DNA of 38,006 nucleotides from the NCBI GenBank assembly GCA_002361955.1, contig DESK01000030.1, positions 28,627 through 66,632 on the forward strand. Reading direction: 5' to 3'. The position numbers were made by a program, and so were the translations under genes. Position 1 is the stretch's first letter. The number at the start of each line of letters is the position of its first letter. This DNA comes from Lachnospiraceae bacterium UBA3316. GTDB taxonomy: Bacteria; Bacillota; Clostridia; Lachnospirales; Lachnospiraceae. Shown piece by piece: positions 9,364 to 17,283 of this stretch. The notes beneath the pieces are model-generated. The model was not told where the DNA came from, did not search any database, and saw only the letters and a program-made list of their open reading frames with translations.

Positions 9364-9439
9364 AAAGGGCATGCGTTTCATGCTTGCATGAAAAAGCATG
9401 ACTTTGTGACCCGTAACATCATCTTGTGTTTCGCCCTTT
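9364..9439 (-). ncRNA. Candidate structured leader RNA of the ttcA-like gene
   Basis: On the minus-strand transcript, AAAGGGC (9433-9439) can pair with GCCCTTT (9364-9370). The pair encloses a roughly 32-nt segment containing GTTACGGGTCAC, followed by a long hairpin made of CATGC/GCATG (9396-9400 with 9370-9374) and GCATGAAA/TTTCATGC arms (9376-9393). This closed stem plus hairpin plus unpaired purine-rich segment resembles a riboswitch aptamer layout, but I do not recognise a known class. It could instead be a copy of a dispersed repeat. Confidence 0.4.
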
Positions 9440-9468
9440 AGAATAGTATCTGGAAGAAAAAAAGTCAA
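9440..9468 (-). promoter_or_regulatory. Promoter of the ttcA-like gene
   Basis: Read on the minus strand: TTGACT (9463-9468), 17-bp spacer, TATTCT (9440-9445). Transcription should begin near 9433, just at the first arm of the structured leader. Confidence 0.75.
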
Positions 9469-9539
9469 TACGTTACTGTGAACGCAGGCGCGGGCAAAGC
9501 CATGTAAAATTGTCTGTGCGTCTGCCGTTTAAATATCCC

Positions 9540-9568
9540 TTGACATATCCAAAAAGCAATGATAGTAT
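9540..9568 (+). promoter_or_regulatory. Strong sigma-A promoter of the DUF5688 gene
   Basis: TTGACA (9540-9545, perfect) and TAGTAT (9563-9568, 4 of 6) with the ideal 17-bp spacing. The start of translation is about 250 nt further on, giving a long untranslated leader. Confidence 0.8.
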
Positions 9569-9823
9569 ATGAGATATCAACAATCAAAAAGAAATATCTA
9601 AAAACAATCTGATGGGTTCCCATCAAAAATCTCAAAAAGCGAACAAGCTGCGAAACAGAGAGCAGTAAAAAGAAAACTCTGGTACCTGTGATGGTACGGA
9701 ACCGTTACAAACTTAATAAGAGGCTGTACTCCCGCTTTTTCAGACAAAGCAAACGCGCAGAGAGGAGAACCTGCGCTCTTTTGCCGGCGGCGTACAGCCG
9801 CGGGAAAAGAAAGGAAGGATGTA

Positions 9824-10732
9824 TTGAATTACGAGGAATTTGTCTGCCGTGTACAGGCGGAGGTCAAGGCGCGCATAGGAGAAGGAGCCAGGGTGGAACG
9901 GCGCCGGATTACGAAAAATAATGGGGTGGAGCTGGAAGGACTGGCCATCCGGCGGGAGGGGGAAAAGATATCTCCCATGATTTATCTTGAGGAATATTTC
10001 GCGTTATGTAAAAGAGGGATGGCGACCTCACAGATTACAGAGGATATTCTTCAGCTCTATGAAAGAAGCCTGGAGAATATCCCGAAGGATACCCGGTTTT
10101 ACACAGATTTTGAAAGGGTGAAAAAGGGACTGGCCTGCAGGCTGATCAATTATGAAAAGAACAGGGAGCAGCTCCGGGAGGTTCCCCATATCTGCTGCCT
10201 GGATCTGGCTCTGGTGTTTTATTATGTGATGGAAGAGCAGGAGATGGGCAGGGGCACCATTTTGATTTACAACAGCCACCTGGAGATGTGGGGGATCACG
10301 AAGGAGAAGCTCTGCGAGGCGGCCAGAAAGAACACGCCGGAGCTGTTCCCGCCGGAATTTGCCGGAATGGAAGAAATTCTCGGGGAGGCCTTCCGGGAAA
10401 GGGAGGGGGAAGAGGAGGACAGGCTGCCCATGTATGTGCTGACAAACAGGGAGCGCCGGTTCGGTGCAGTCAATATCCTGTATGACGGCGTGCTTGCGGA
10501 AATCGCGGAAAAGCTGCAGGATGATCTCTATATTCTTCCGAGCAGCGTACATGAGTGTATCATTGTCCCCAGGTGCGTGAGTTCCTCACAGGAGGAATTG
10601 GAAGAGATGGTCCGGAGCATCAACTGTACGCAGGTGCTGCCTGAGGAGGTGCTGTCTGACCATGTATATTGCTATGAGAGGGAGGAGCATCGGCTGCGTA
10701 TGTGTTACGGTCCGGACGAGGCGGAGCCGTGA
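9824..10732 (+). CDS. DUF5688 family protein
   Basis: Soluble 302-aa protein of the DUF5688 family, function unknown, common in Lachnospiraceae and often in several copies per genome. The start is a TTG at 9824, chosen because AGGAAGG lies 6 nt upstream and the resulting N-terminus (MNYEEFVCRVQAEV) fits the family. Features recognised are an N-terminal helical section, ISPMIYLEEYFALCKRG near residue 50, a middle segment with LVFYYVMEE, and a C-terminal ILPSSVHECIIVP stretch. No signal peptide, membrane helix or catalytic motif is obvious. It is transcribed from a strong promoter with a long leader, and no terminator is seen before the tRNA promoter downstream. Confidence 0.8.
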   Translation: MNYEEFVCRVQAEVKARIGEGARVERRRITKNNGVELEGLAIRREGEKISPMIYLEEYFALCKRGMATSQITEDILQLYERSLENIPKDTRFYTDFERVKKGLACRLINYEKNREQLREVPHICCLDLALVFYYVMEEQEMGRGTILIYNSHLEMWGITKEKLCEAARKNTPELFPPEFAGMEEILGEAFREREGEEEDRLPMYVLTNRERRFGAVNILYDGVLAEIAEKLQDDLYILPSSVHECIIVPRCVSSSQEELEEMVRSINCTQVLPEEVLSDHVYCYEREEHRLRMCYGPDEAEP

Positions 10733-10771
10733 TAAGGATATAATGTCACAGAGCTGTCCGAAGCGGAGCGC

Positions 10772-10817
10772 AGACAATTTTAGACAATTTTAGATGGCAA
10801 AATAAGATGGCAAAATA
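10772..10817. repeat. Two adjacent perfect tandem duplications (10 bp x2, 13 bp x2)
   Basis: AGACAATTTT occurs at 10772-10781 and 10782-10791, followed immediately by AGATGGCAAAATA at 10792-10804 and 10805-10817. Both copies of each unit are identical. They sit just upstream of the tRNA promoter. Confidence 0.95.
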
Positions 10818-10830
10818 AATAACTGGTACA

Positions 10831-10859
10831 TTGACTTTTTAAAATGCTTGTGTTAATAT
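10831..10859 (+). promoter_or_regulatory. Promoter of the tRNA-Arg gene
   Basis: TTGACT (10831-10836), 17-bp spacer, TAATAT (10854-10859). Both boxes match consensus at 5 of 6 positions. The mature tRNA begins about 110 nt downstream; the leader can fold (TTATC near 10871 with GATAA near 10958). Confidence 0.8.
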
Positions 10860-10976
10860 ACTTATGTTGCTTATCCGTAGTGGCGGAGAATGTGAATTTT
10901 TCGCACTGGGAGGCCGCCGGGAGAGAGCGGTTTCCGGCGGAGGAAACAGATTTGTCCGATAAGTAGCAAAAAGCAG

Positions 10977-11049
10977 GCACCTGTAGCTCAGGGGATAGAG
11001 CAGTGGTTTCCGGTACCACGTGTCGGGGGTTCGAATCCCTCCAGGTGCG
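10977..11049 (+). tRNA. tRNA-Arg, anticodon CCG
   Basis: A complete 73-nt cloverleaf is present. The acceptor stem GCACCTG (10977-10983) pairs with CAGGTGC (11042-11048), followed by discriminator G. The D arm is GCTC/GAGC and the anticodon stem GTGGT/ACCAC encloses TTCCGGT, giving anticodon CCG, which reads the CGG arginine codon. The T arm has the TTCGAAT loop. The 3' CCA is not encoded (the next bases are CTA), so it must be added by a nucleotidyltransferase. A T7 run at 11053-11059 follows. Confidence 0.97.
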
Positions 11050-11158
11050 CTATTTTTTTATCCGGACAAAGGTCAAATCAATCTACGCGGATATTTTCCG
11101 TATGTCACGCCTGACAGGCTGCCGGGCGTGGATTGAAACAAAGACGGAGGTAAGCATA

Positions 11159-12085
11159 GTGGATGATTTTAGAGAATGGGTTTCTGATAATCTGAGGTAT
11201 ATCCTGCTGGGTCTGGCGATTATCCTGGTGATTGTTCTGGCGGTTTTTGCAGTAAGGTTTATAGGGAAAATCGATAAGAATGACAAACAAAAGGACAGTG
11301 AAAGTCAGTCACAGGCAGTTGTGCTGGATACAGAAACGCAGGGCGAGTCAGAAACGGCCAGCGCTTTGGTCGAAAATGATCCGGCTATTTTAGAGATTGT
11401 ACAGAAGTATTACGCTGCGGAAGGCAGCAAGGACATTGAAGCTCTCAAAGAGATCGTGGAATCCCTGGATGAGAAGGATCAGCAGGCCATTGAGAACAAC
11501 AATGTACTGGAAAGCTATAATAACATTTCCGTTTATTCCAAAGATGGCCTGGAGGAGGGCTCCTATGTAGTCTATGTGTGCTATGATGGGAAGCTGACAG
11601 GCCTGGATACACTGGTACCCAGCTTATCAGGGCTTTACGTGCGTACCAGAGAGGACGGAAGCCTGTATATCGCGGACTGGGAAGATGACGCAGCTGTGAA
11701 AGAGTATTTCGAGAAACAGAATGCGGAGCCTGATGTAAAGGCATTAGTTGAGAGAGTGACGGCGGCCTGTGAGGCGGCAGAGGAATCAGACCCGGAGCTT
11801 AAGGCTTATATGGACAGCCTGGAGGTGCCCGATACAGAGACGGTGATTCCAAATACCAGCGATGTGGATGTGGAAGTCAATAAGCTGGTGCAGGCGAAGG
11901 AAGCCTGCAATATTCGTTCCGATTCCAGAGAGGATGCAGACATCCTGGGTACTTTGGAGGCGGGAGACACGATCACAAGGCTTCGGAAGCTTGATAATGG
12001 CTGGTCGGAGGTGCGGCTGAGCGATGGAAGCGGTTATATCAGAAGCGACCTTCTGACAGAAGAAGTGACAAAGACAAATGAATAA
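11159..12085 (+). CDS. Single-pass membrane protein with C-terminal bacterial SH3 domain
   Basis: A 308-aa protein anchored by one N-terminal membrane helix (residues about 13-36), with the rest predicted outside the cell. I place the start at GTG 11159 because GGAGGT lies 7 nt upstream; the open frame extends back into the tRNA but that part is not credible. Parts in order: short cytoplasmic N-terminus, membrane helix, acidic linker (about 45-70), a globular middle with an NTF2-like feel (DPAILEIVQKYYAAEGSKD onward), an acidic helical segment, and an SH3b domain (ACNIRSDSREDADILGTL to GYIRSDLL). SH3b domains commonly bind cell-wall peptides, so an envelope role is likely; its substrate is unknown. 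Confidence 0.78.
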   Translation: MDDFREWVSDNLRYILLGLAIILVIVLAVFAVRFIGKIDKNDKQKDSESQSQAVVLDTETQGESETASALVENDPAILEIVQKYYAAEGSKDIEALKEIVESLDEKDQQAIENNNVLESYNNISVYSKDGLEEGSYVVYVCYDGKLTGLDTLVPSLSGLYVRTREDGSLYIADWEDDAAVKEYFEKQNAEPDVKALVERVTAACEAAEESDPELKAYMDSLEVPDTETVIPNTSDVDVEVNKLVQAKEACNIRSDSREDADILGTLEAGDTITRLRKLDNGWSEVRLSDGSGYIRSDLLTEEVTKTNE

Positions 12086-12092
12086 AAGATGA

Positions 12093-12124
12093 GAGCGCTG
12101 TGGAGCACACAGCGCTCCCTTTTT
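12093..12124 (+). terminator. Intrinsic terminator after the SH3 protein gene
   Basis: A 10-bp perfect stem (GAGCGCTGTG at 12093-12102 with 12108-12117), a 5-nt loop and a CCTTTTTG tail. Confidence 0.93.
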
Positions 12125-12266
12125 GTGCACGGCAAACCGGAAAATTTCCCTGTTTGTGTATGGATGACAGGATCTACCTGTTTGTCACCGCGGATAACTT
12201 TTATATATTTTTGTATAAGAATCCTCCGTTGACCGTATCCTAGAGATAAAAACAGGAGGCACAAGG

Positions 12267-12707
12267 ATGTTATCTCAGACGGAACGGGAAGTATTGGAAC
12301 AAATATGCGGAGGGAGCCGGGCGGCGCTTTTAGATATCCGCAGCCTGATCGGCAAGGTGTATGACGAGGAGCTGGCCTGTGACTTGAATCGGCAGGCCGC
12401 CGGTTATTCCGGCTTTCGGGAGAAGGCGGCAGAGGGGCTTCTCCGGCAGGGCATCGTCCCCAGGCAGGCGGGGATCCTGGATATGGCCAAACGCTGGGCG
12501 GCTCTTCAGGCAGGCACGGCCCTGAATGTAAGCACGTGCCATGTGGCGGATATGGTCTTAAAGGAGGAGAGGCGCCGGGCAGGCGATCTGGAGCTGCTTC
12601 TGGAAAAAAGCGGACGGGAAAGAGAGAGCTCCTCCGGGCTTGCGGAGGAGTTTTTGAGGTTTGAAAAGGAAAATATACAGATCCTGGGAACCTACACAAT
12701 GTCTTGA
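12267..12707 (+). CDS. Small helical protein of unknown function
   Basis: A 146-aa soluble protein that I do not recognise with confidence. It is almost wholly predicted alpha-helical, with the look of a four-helix bundle: helices around residues 3-28, 32-60, 64-88 and 95-118, then a charged tail. The pattern of Glu and His in the helices (CHVADMVLKEE) recalls ferritin-like or DUF2383-like bundles, but the paired E-x-x-H metal motif is not clear. AGGAGG at 12254-12259 lies 7 nt before the ATG, so translation is likely. It stands between a terminator and the rluF promoter, probably as a single-gene unit. Confidence 0.6.
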   Translation: MLSQTEREVLEQICGGSRAALLDIRSLIGKVYDEELACDLNRQAAGYSGFREKAAEGLLRQGIVPRQAGILDMAKRWAALQAGTALNVSTCHVADMVLKEERRRAGDLELLLEKSGRERESSSGLAEEFLRFEKENIQILGTYTMS

Positions 12708-12732
12708 ATCTTTTCCTGAAAATGTGTATACT
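12704..12732 (+). promoter_or_regulatory. Promoter of the rluF-like gene
   Basis: TTGAAT (12704-12709), 17-bp spacer, TATACT (12727-12732). The -35 overlaps the stop codon of the preceding small gene. Confidence 0.7.
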
Positions 12733-12811
12733 GTGTTTTATTGGAAGAAACCCGGGCGAAAGGCAGATGTGGCTGGCTGCCCAATGAGTTTGTGATAGGT
12801 GGAGAGGAACA

Positions 12812-13600
12812 ATGTCCGTAAACAGGATGCAGCAGGAATTTGATAAAAAAGAAGAGCGCGCCTCTGTGCGCCTGAATAAATATCTGGGGGAGACGGGGCT
12901 CTGCTCCAGGCGGGAGGCTGACCGGCTGATCGAGGCGGGCCGGGTGACGGTAAACGGAGAACCTGCCGTTACGGGAAGGAAGGTGGGCCCTGGCGATAAG
13001 GTGCTGGTGGACGGAAAACCCTGCGCAAGGGAGGAGGAGATGATTCTTCTGGCCGTCCATAAGCCGGTGGGAGTCGTTTGCACTACCGATACACGCTGGG
13101 GAGACCGGACGGTAGAGGAGATGCTTCATTATCCGAAGCGTGTATTTTCTGTGGGCAGGCTGGATAAGAACTCGGAGGGCCTGCTGCTGATGACGAACAA
13201 CGGCGAGATATTAAACAAAATGATGCGGGCGGGAAATTACCATGAAAAAGAATATCTGGTGACTGTGGACCGCCCGGTGACAGAGGAATTTATAAAAACC
13301 ATGGCCGCCGGAGGCATTCCGGTGCTGGATCGGAAGACGCGGCCCTGCCGGGTGGAAAAGACGGGGAAAAAAAGCTTTCGTATCATTCTCACCCAGGGGC
13401 TGAACCGGCAGATTCGCCGGATGTGCGAGTATTGCGGGTGCCGGGTTACCAGGCTTGTCAGGGTGCGGATCATGAATATCAGGCTGGGAGATTTAAAGCC
13501 GGGAGAATACCGGATGGTAACGGACGGGGAGATCGAAGTGCTTTACGATATGCTGAAAGATTCGGATAACCGGCCGGTTAAGGAAAGGGATAGAACATAG
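12812..13600 (+). CDS. rluF: RluF-type 23S rRNA pseudouridine synthase
   Basis: Converts uridine to pseudouridine in 23S rRNA (E. coli RluF acts at U2604). The 262-aa protein has an S4 RNA-binding domain (residues 20-65: RLNKYLGETGLCSRREADRLIEAG) followed by the RsuA/RluF catalytic domain. The catalytic aspartate is in GRLDKNSEGLLLMT. The RluF-like signature GLNRQIRRMCEYCG and the following VRVRIMNI support RluF over RsuA or RluB, but the exact uridine is inferred. GGAGAGGAA precedes the ATG. An upstream in-frame region is absent, so the start is firm. ligA follows 49 nt later, separated by a hairpin. Confidence 0.87.
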   Translation: MSVNRMQQEFDKKEERASVRLNKYLGETGLCSRREADRLIEAGRVTVNGEPAVTGRKVGPGDKVLVDGKPCAREEEMILLAVHKPVGVVCTTDTRWGDRTVEEMLHYPKRVFSVGRLDKNSEGLLLMTNNGEILNKMMRAGNYHEKEYLVTVDRPVTEEFIKTMAAGGIPVLDRKTRPCRVEKTGKKSFRIILTQGLNRQIRRMCEYCGCRVTRLVRVRIMNIRLGDLKPGEYRMVTDGEIEVLYDMLKDSDNRPVKERDRT

Positions 13601-13627
13601 GTTACTGTAAACGAAGGGAACAGTAAC
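13601..13627. repeat. 8-bp inverted repeat between rluF and ligA
   Basis: GTTACTGT (13601-13608) and ACAGTAAC (13620-13627) form a perfect hairpin with an 11-nt loop and no T tail. GTTACTGTAAACG here matches GTTACTGTGAACG at 9472-9484 with one difference, suggesting a dispersed element. Confidence 0.6.
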
Positions 13628-13649
13628 AAACATAGGGCAGGAGGATACG

Positions 13650-15605
13650 ATGGATACAAAGCTTCAGAGAATGAAAGAGCTGGCAGAGATGCTGACAAGG
13701 GCCTCCAGGGCCTATTACCAGGAAGACAGAGAGCTGATGAGCAATTATTCCTATGATAAGCTGTACGATGAGCTTGAGGATCTGGAGAGGGAGACGGGAA
13801 TTGTGCTGGCGGGAAGCCCTACCCAGAAGGTGGGATACGAGTCGGTGGAGGAGCTCCCCAAAGAGCGCCATGAACAGCCGATGCTCTCCCTGGATAAGAC
13901 GAAAGAGGCGGCGGCGCTGGCGGCCTTTGTGGGAGAACAGAAAGCGCTGCTTTCCTGGAAGCTGGACGGCCTCACAGTGGTGCTTACCTACAGGGAAGGA
14001 CGGCTGTTTAAGGCGGTTACGAGAGGAAATGGCGAGGTGGGCGAGGTCATCACAAACAATGCCCGGGTATTTGAGAACATTCCGCTGTCCATTCCTTACC
14101 GGGGAGAATTGATCCTCCGCGGGGAAGCAGTGATTTCCTACAGCGATTTTGTAAAGATCAACGAGGAGATCGAGGATGTGGACGCCAAGTACAAGAATCC
14201 GCGAAATCTGTGCAGCGGTTCTGTGCGCCAGCTCAACAACCAGATTACGGCCGCCAGGCATGTGAAATTTTTCGCTTTTACCTTGGTGAAGACGGAGGGG
14301 ACAGACTTTAAGAATTCCAGGGCGGAGCAGCTGTCCTGGCTCAGAGGGCAGGGGTTCCAGACGGTCGAATACAGGGAGGTCACCGGCGCGACGGTGCAGG
14401 AGACTGTGGAGTGGTTTGCGGAGCGCATCCAGGATTACGATATCCCTTCTGACGGACTGGTGGCGATTTATGACGATATTGCCTATGGCAGGTCTTTGGG
14501 GACTACAGCCAAATTTCCCCGGGATTCCATGGCCTTTAAATGGAAGGATGAGGTGCGCAGCACCCATCTGACAGAAATCGAGTGGAGCCCCTCAAGGACC
14601 GGGCTGATCAATCCGGTGGCCATCTTTGAGCCTGTGGAGCTGGAAGGCACTACCGTGAGCCGCGCCAGCGTCCACAACCTGAGCATTATGAAGGCCCTGG
14701 AGCTTGGCCTGGGAGACGAGATCCAGGTGTACAAGGCCAACATGATCATCCCTCAGATCGCTGAAAACCTGACAAGGAGCGGGAAGATGGAAATCCCGTC
14801 CGCCTGTCCGGTATGCGGCGGACCCACGAAGATCCGGCGCGTGAATGATGTGGAGACACTGTACTGTACGAATGAGGAGTGCCAGGCGAAGAAAATCAAG
14901 GGCTTTACGCTGTTTGTGAGCCGGAACGCCCTGAACATTGACGGGCTCTCCGAGATGACGCTGGAGAAATTTATCGGAAGGGGCTTTATCAGGGAATTTG
15001 CCGATATCTTTGAGCTGGAGAGATACCGGGAGGAAATCGTGGCGATGGAGGGCTTCGGGGAGAAATCTTATGAAAACCTGATTGCCGGCATCGATAAGGC
15101 CAGGAAGACCACCCTGCCGAGGCTTCTTTACGCCCTTGGCATCCCAAATGTGGGCGTGGCGAACGCGAAGATGCTCTGCAAAGCCTTTGACTGGGATTTG
15201 GACCGAATCCGAAGGGCGGAGACGGAGGAGCTGGCGACGATTGACGGGATCGGAGAGGTGATCGGTCGGTCCATCGCGGATTACTTTGCGTCAGAGAAAA
15301 ATGCCGCTGTATTGGACAGGCTCCTGAAGGAAGTGACGGTCGAGAAGCCAAAGACGGATATGGCGGAGCAGATTTTCGCAGGGGTGAACTTTGTCATTAC
15401 AGGGAGCGTCCATCACTACGCGAACAGGAACGAGCTGAAGGCCCTGATTGAGGAAAAGGGAGGAAAGGTCACAGGCAGCGTGACTTCAAAGACAAATTAT
15501 CTGATAAACAATGATACGGAATCGGGCTCATCAAAGAATAAAAAGGCGAAGGAACTGGGAATACCGATTATTTCAGAGGAGACATTTATACAAATGCTGA
15601 GGTAA
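13650..15605 (+). CDS. ligA: NAD-dependent DNA ligase, divergent LigA
   Basis: Seals nicks during replication and repair using NAD. The 651-aa protein has the LigA order: N-terminal Ia domain (AYYQEDRELMSNYSYDKLYD), adenylation domain with KLDG (catalytic K104, D106), RGEA (E159), OB fold, a four-Cys zinc site (C386, C389, C406, C411), helix-hairpin-helix repeats and a C-terminal BRCT domain (about 577-651). Several otherwise conserved positions differ: the usual RGDG reads RGNG (126-129), GED reads GEV, and the motif IV lysine after DGVV is Ile (D268 G269 L270 V271 A272 I273). Motif V lysine (K297 in AFKW) is kept. I recall similar ligases in other Lachnospiraceae. GCAGGAGG precedes the ATG, and cls starts 3 nt after the stop. 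Confidence 0.93.
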   Translation: MDTKLQRMKELAEMLTRASRAYYQEDRELMSNYSYDKLYDELEDLERETGIVLAGSPTQKVGYESVEELPKERHEQPMLSLDKTKEAAALAAFVGEQKALLSWKLDGLTVVLTYREGRLFKAVTRGNGEVGEVITNNARVFENIPLSIPYRGELILRGEAVISYSDFVKINEEIEDVDAKYKNPRNLCSGSVRQLNNQITAARHVKFFAFTLVKTEGTDFKNSRAEQLSWLRGQGFQTVEYREVTGATVQETVEWFAERIQDYDIPSDGLVAIYDDIAYGRSLGTTAKFPRDSMAFKWKDEVRSTHLTEIEWSPSRTGLINPVAIFEPVELEGTTVSRASVHNLSIMKALELGLGDEIQVYKANMIIPQIAENLTRSGKMEIPSACPVCGGPTKIRRVNDVETLYCTNEECQAKKIKGFTLFVSRNALNIDGLSEMTLEKFIGRGFIREFADIFELERYREEIVAMEGFGEKSYENLIAGIDKARKTTLPRLLYALGIPNVGVANAKMLCKAFDWDLDRIRRAETEELATIDGIGEVIGRSIADYFASEKNAAVLDRLLKEVTVEKPKTDMAEQIFAGVNFVITGSVHHYANRNELKALIEEKGGKVTGSVTSKTNYLINNDTESGSSKNKKAKELGIPIISEETFIQMLR

Positions 15606-15608
15606 GAG

Positions 15609-17237
15609 ATGATAGAAGAAAAAAGGGCGGCACTAAAGAAGAAAATAGGGGAAAGCGAGTTAAAGAAAAAAATTGACGAGAGCGAGACGCTGGAAAAAGG
15701 TAAAAAGGGCGTTTTCGGGGTGATCTACGGCCGGACGGTGGTGGTGCTTCTGCTTCTGCTGATCCAGATCCTGATGCTCTTTTTGGCTTACAAATATCTG
15801 CAGGACAAGGGCGTGATCCTGAACGGCGTCCTGCGGGTACTGTCTATCTTTTTGACGATCCATATCATAAACCGGAGGGAAAACCCGGCGTTTATGATTT
15901 CCTGGATCATATTGATTTTGGGATGGCCGGTGTTCGGCTCTCTTTTGTATCTGTTTGTGGAGATGCAGCCTGCCGCCCACTGGATCAATAAGCGGCTGAA
16001 TAAGATGCATGTGGAGACGAAGCATTACTGGACCCAGGATGCCCAGGTGGCAAAAAACCTTTCCAACGAGAGCTCAGAGATGCCTCACCTGTCGACGTAT
16101 GTGTACGAGAAGGGGGGATTTCCCACCTGGCAGAACACCACGGCCAAATATTTTCCGGACGGGCAGGCAAAGTTTAAAGAGCTCCTGAAGCAGCTTGAGA
16201 AGGCGGAGCATTTTATCTTCCTGGAATATTTTATCGTAGCCAAGGGATATATGTGGGATACGGTGCTGGAGGTGCTGAAAAGGAAGGCGGCAGAAGGGGT
16301 TGAGGTGCGGTTTATGTATGACGGTACCTGCAGCTTTACGCTGCTTCCTTACCATTATCCACGGCAGCTGGAGAAAATGGGAATTCACTGCCATATGTTT
16401 GCGCCTGTGATCCCGGCCCTTTCCACCCATCAGAACAACAGGGATCACAGAAAGATTGTCGTCATTGACGGAAAGGTGGCCTTCACCGGCGGCATCAACC
16501 TGGCTGATGAATATATCGGCGAGAAGATCCGTTTCGGCACCTGGAAGGATACGGCCATTATGCTGGAGGGGGATGCGGTGCGCAGCTTCACCCTGATGTT
16601 CCTAGAAATGTGGAACGTGGATAAGAAGTGGGAGAAGGAGAGCTTTGATAAATATTTGCAGGCGGATCGGATGATCCATCCGGAGGCGGACGGTTTCGTG
16701 ATTCCCTATGGGGACAGTCCTCTGGACAACGAGCCGGTGGGAGAGAACGTTTATATGGATATTCTGTACACGGCCAAGGAGTATGTACATATCATGACTC
16801 CCTACCTGATTCTGGATCATGATATGACAAGGGCTCTGACCTATGCGGCTAAGCGGGGGGTGGAGGTTATCATCATCATGCCCCATATCCCGGATAAAAA
16901 GTATGCCTTCCTGCTGGCGAAGACTTACTACGGAGAGCTGCTGGACGCAGGCGTACAGATCTATGAATTCACCGAAGGCTTTGTCCATGCGAAGGTCTTT
17001 ACTTCCGATGACAGGAAGGCCGTGGTGGGAACGATCAACCTGGATTTCCGAAGCCTTTACCTGCACTTTGAGTGCGCGGTATACTTATACAGAAACGCTG
17101 CCATCCCCTCTGTGGAAGAAGACTTCCAGGAGACCCTGAAGCGGTGCCAGAAGGTCACGCCGGAGGAAGTGGCAAACAGGCCTGTGAAAGAACGGCTGGC
17201 GGGACAGATCCTGCGTTTGGTAGCTCCGCTAATGTAG
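15609..17237 (+). CDS. cls: Cardiolipin synthase
   Basis: Membrane phospholipase D-family enzyme that joins phosphatidylglycerol molecules to make cardiolipin. The 542-aa protein has a charged N-terminal segment (residues 1-38, rich in Lys and Glu), two membrane helices (about 41-62 and 89-117) and two HKD catalytic motifs: H280, K282, D287 in HRKIVVIDG followed by GGIN, and H460, K462, D467 in HAKVFTSDD followed by GTINLD. These match the Cls layout. The ATG lies 3 nt after the ligA stop, with GAGGTAAG inside the ligA end as ribosome site, so the two are translationally linked. metA follows 46 nt later. Confidence 0.93.
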   Translation: MIEEKRAALKKKIGESELKKKIDESETLEKGKKGVFGVIYGRTVVVLLLLLIQILMLFLAYKYLQDKGVILNGVLRVLSIFLTIHIINRRENPAFMISWIILILGWPVFGSLLYLFVEMQPAAHWINKRLNKMHVETKHYWTQDAQVAKNLSNESSEMPHLSTYVYEKGGFPTWQNTTAKYFPDGQAKFKELLKQLEKAEHFIFLEYFIVAKGYMWDTVLEVLKRKAAEGVEVRFMYDGTCSFTLLPYHYPRQLEKMGIHCHMFAPVIPALSTHQNNRDHRKIVVIDGKVAFTGGINLADEYIGEKIRFGTWKDTAIMLEGDAVRSFTLMFLEMWNVDKKWEKESFDKYLQADRMIHPEADGFVIPYGDSPLDNEPVGENVYMDILYTAKEYVHIMTPYLILDHDMTRALTYAAKRGVEVIIIMPHIPDKKYAFLLAKTYYGELLDAGVQIYEFTEGFVHAKVFTSDDRKAVVGTINLDFRSLYLHFECAVYLYRNAAIPSVEEDFQETLKRCQKVTPEEVANRPVKERLAGQILRLVAPLM

Positions 17238-17283
17238 AAAGAAAAATCACAAATATATTTTATATAGAAAGGAAGCAAACAAT

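Larger units (their letters stand above)
9309..9823. other. Intergenic region between ttcA-like and DUF5688 genes
   Basis: This 515-bp divergent spacer holds the ttcA leader and promoter on the minus strand and the DUF5688 promoter (9540-9568) with a leader of about 250 nt on the plus strand. The plus leader contains a GATGGG/CCCATC hairpin (near 9611-9624) and a GCGCAG/CTGCGC hairpin (9755-9760 with 9771-9776) followed by TCTTTT. A 13-mer GTTACTGTGAACG at 9472-9484 recurs with one change at 13601. No convincing extra gene is seen. Confidence 0.6.

Noticed and set aside
9688..9921. 77-codon open frame in the DUF5688 leader
   Set aside because: It overlaps the DUF5688 gene in another frame, lacks a ribosome site and is compositionally odd.
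11003..11158. N-terminal extension of the SH3 protein into the tRNA
   Set aside because: The frame is open by chance through tRNA-Arg; the GGAGGT plus GTG at 11159 gives a normal membrane-anchor N-terminus.
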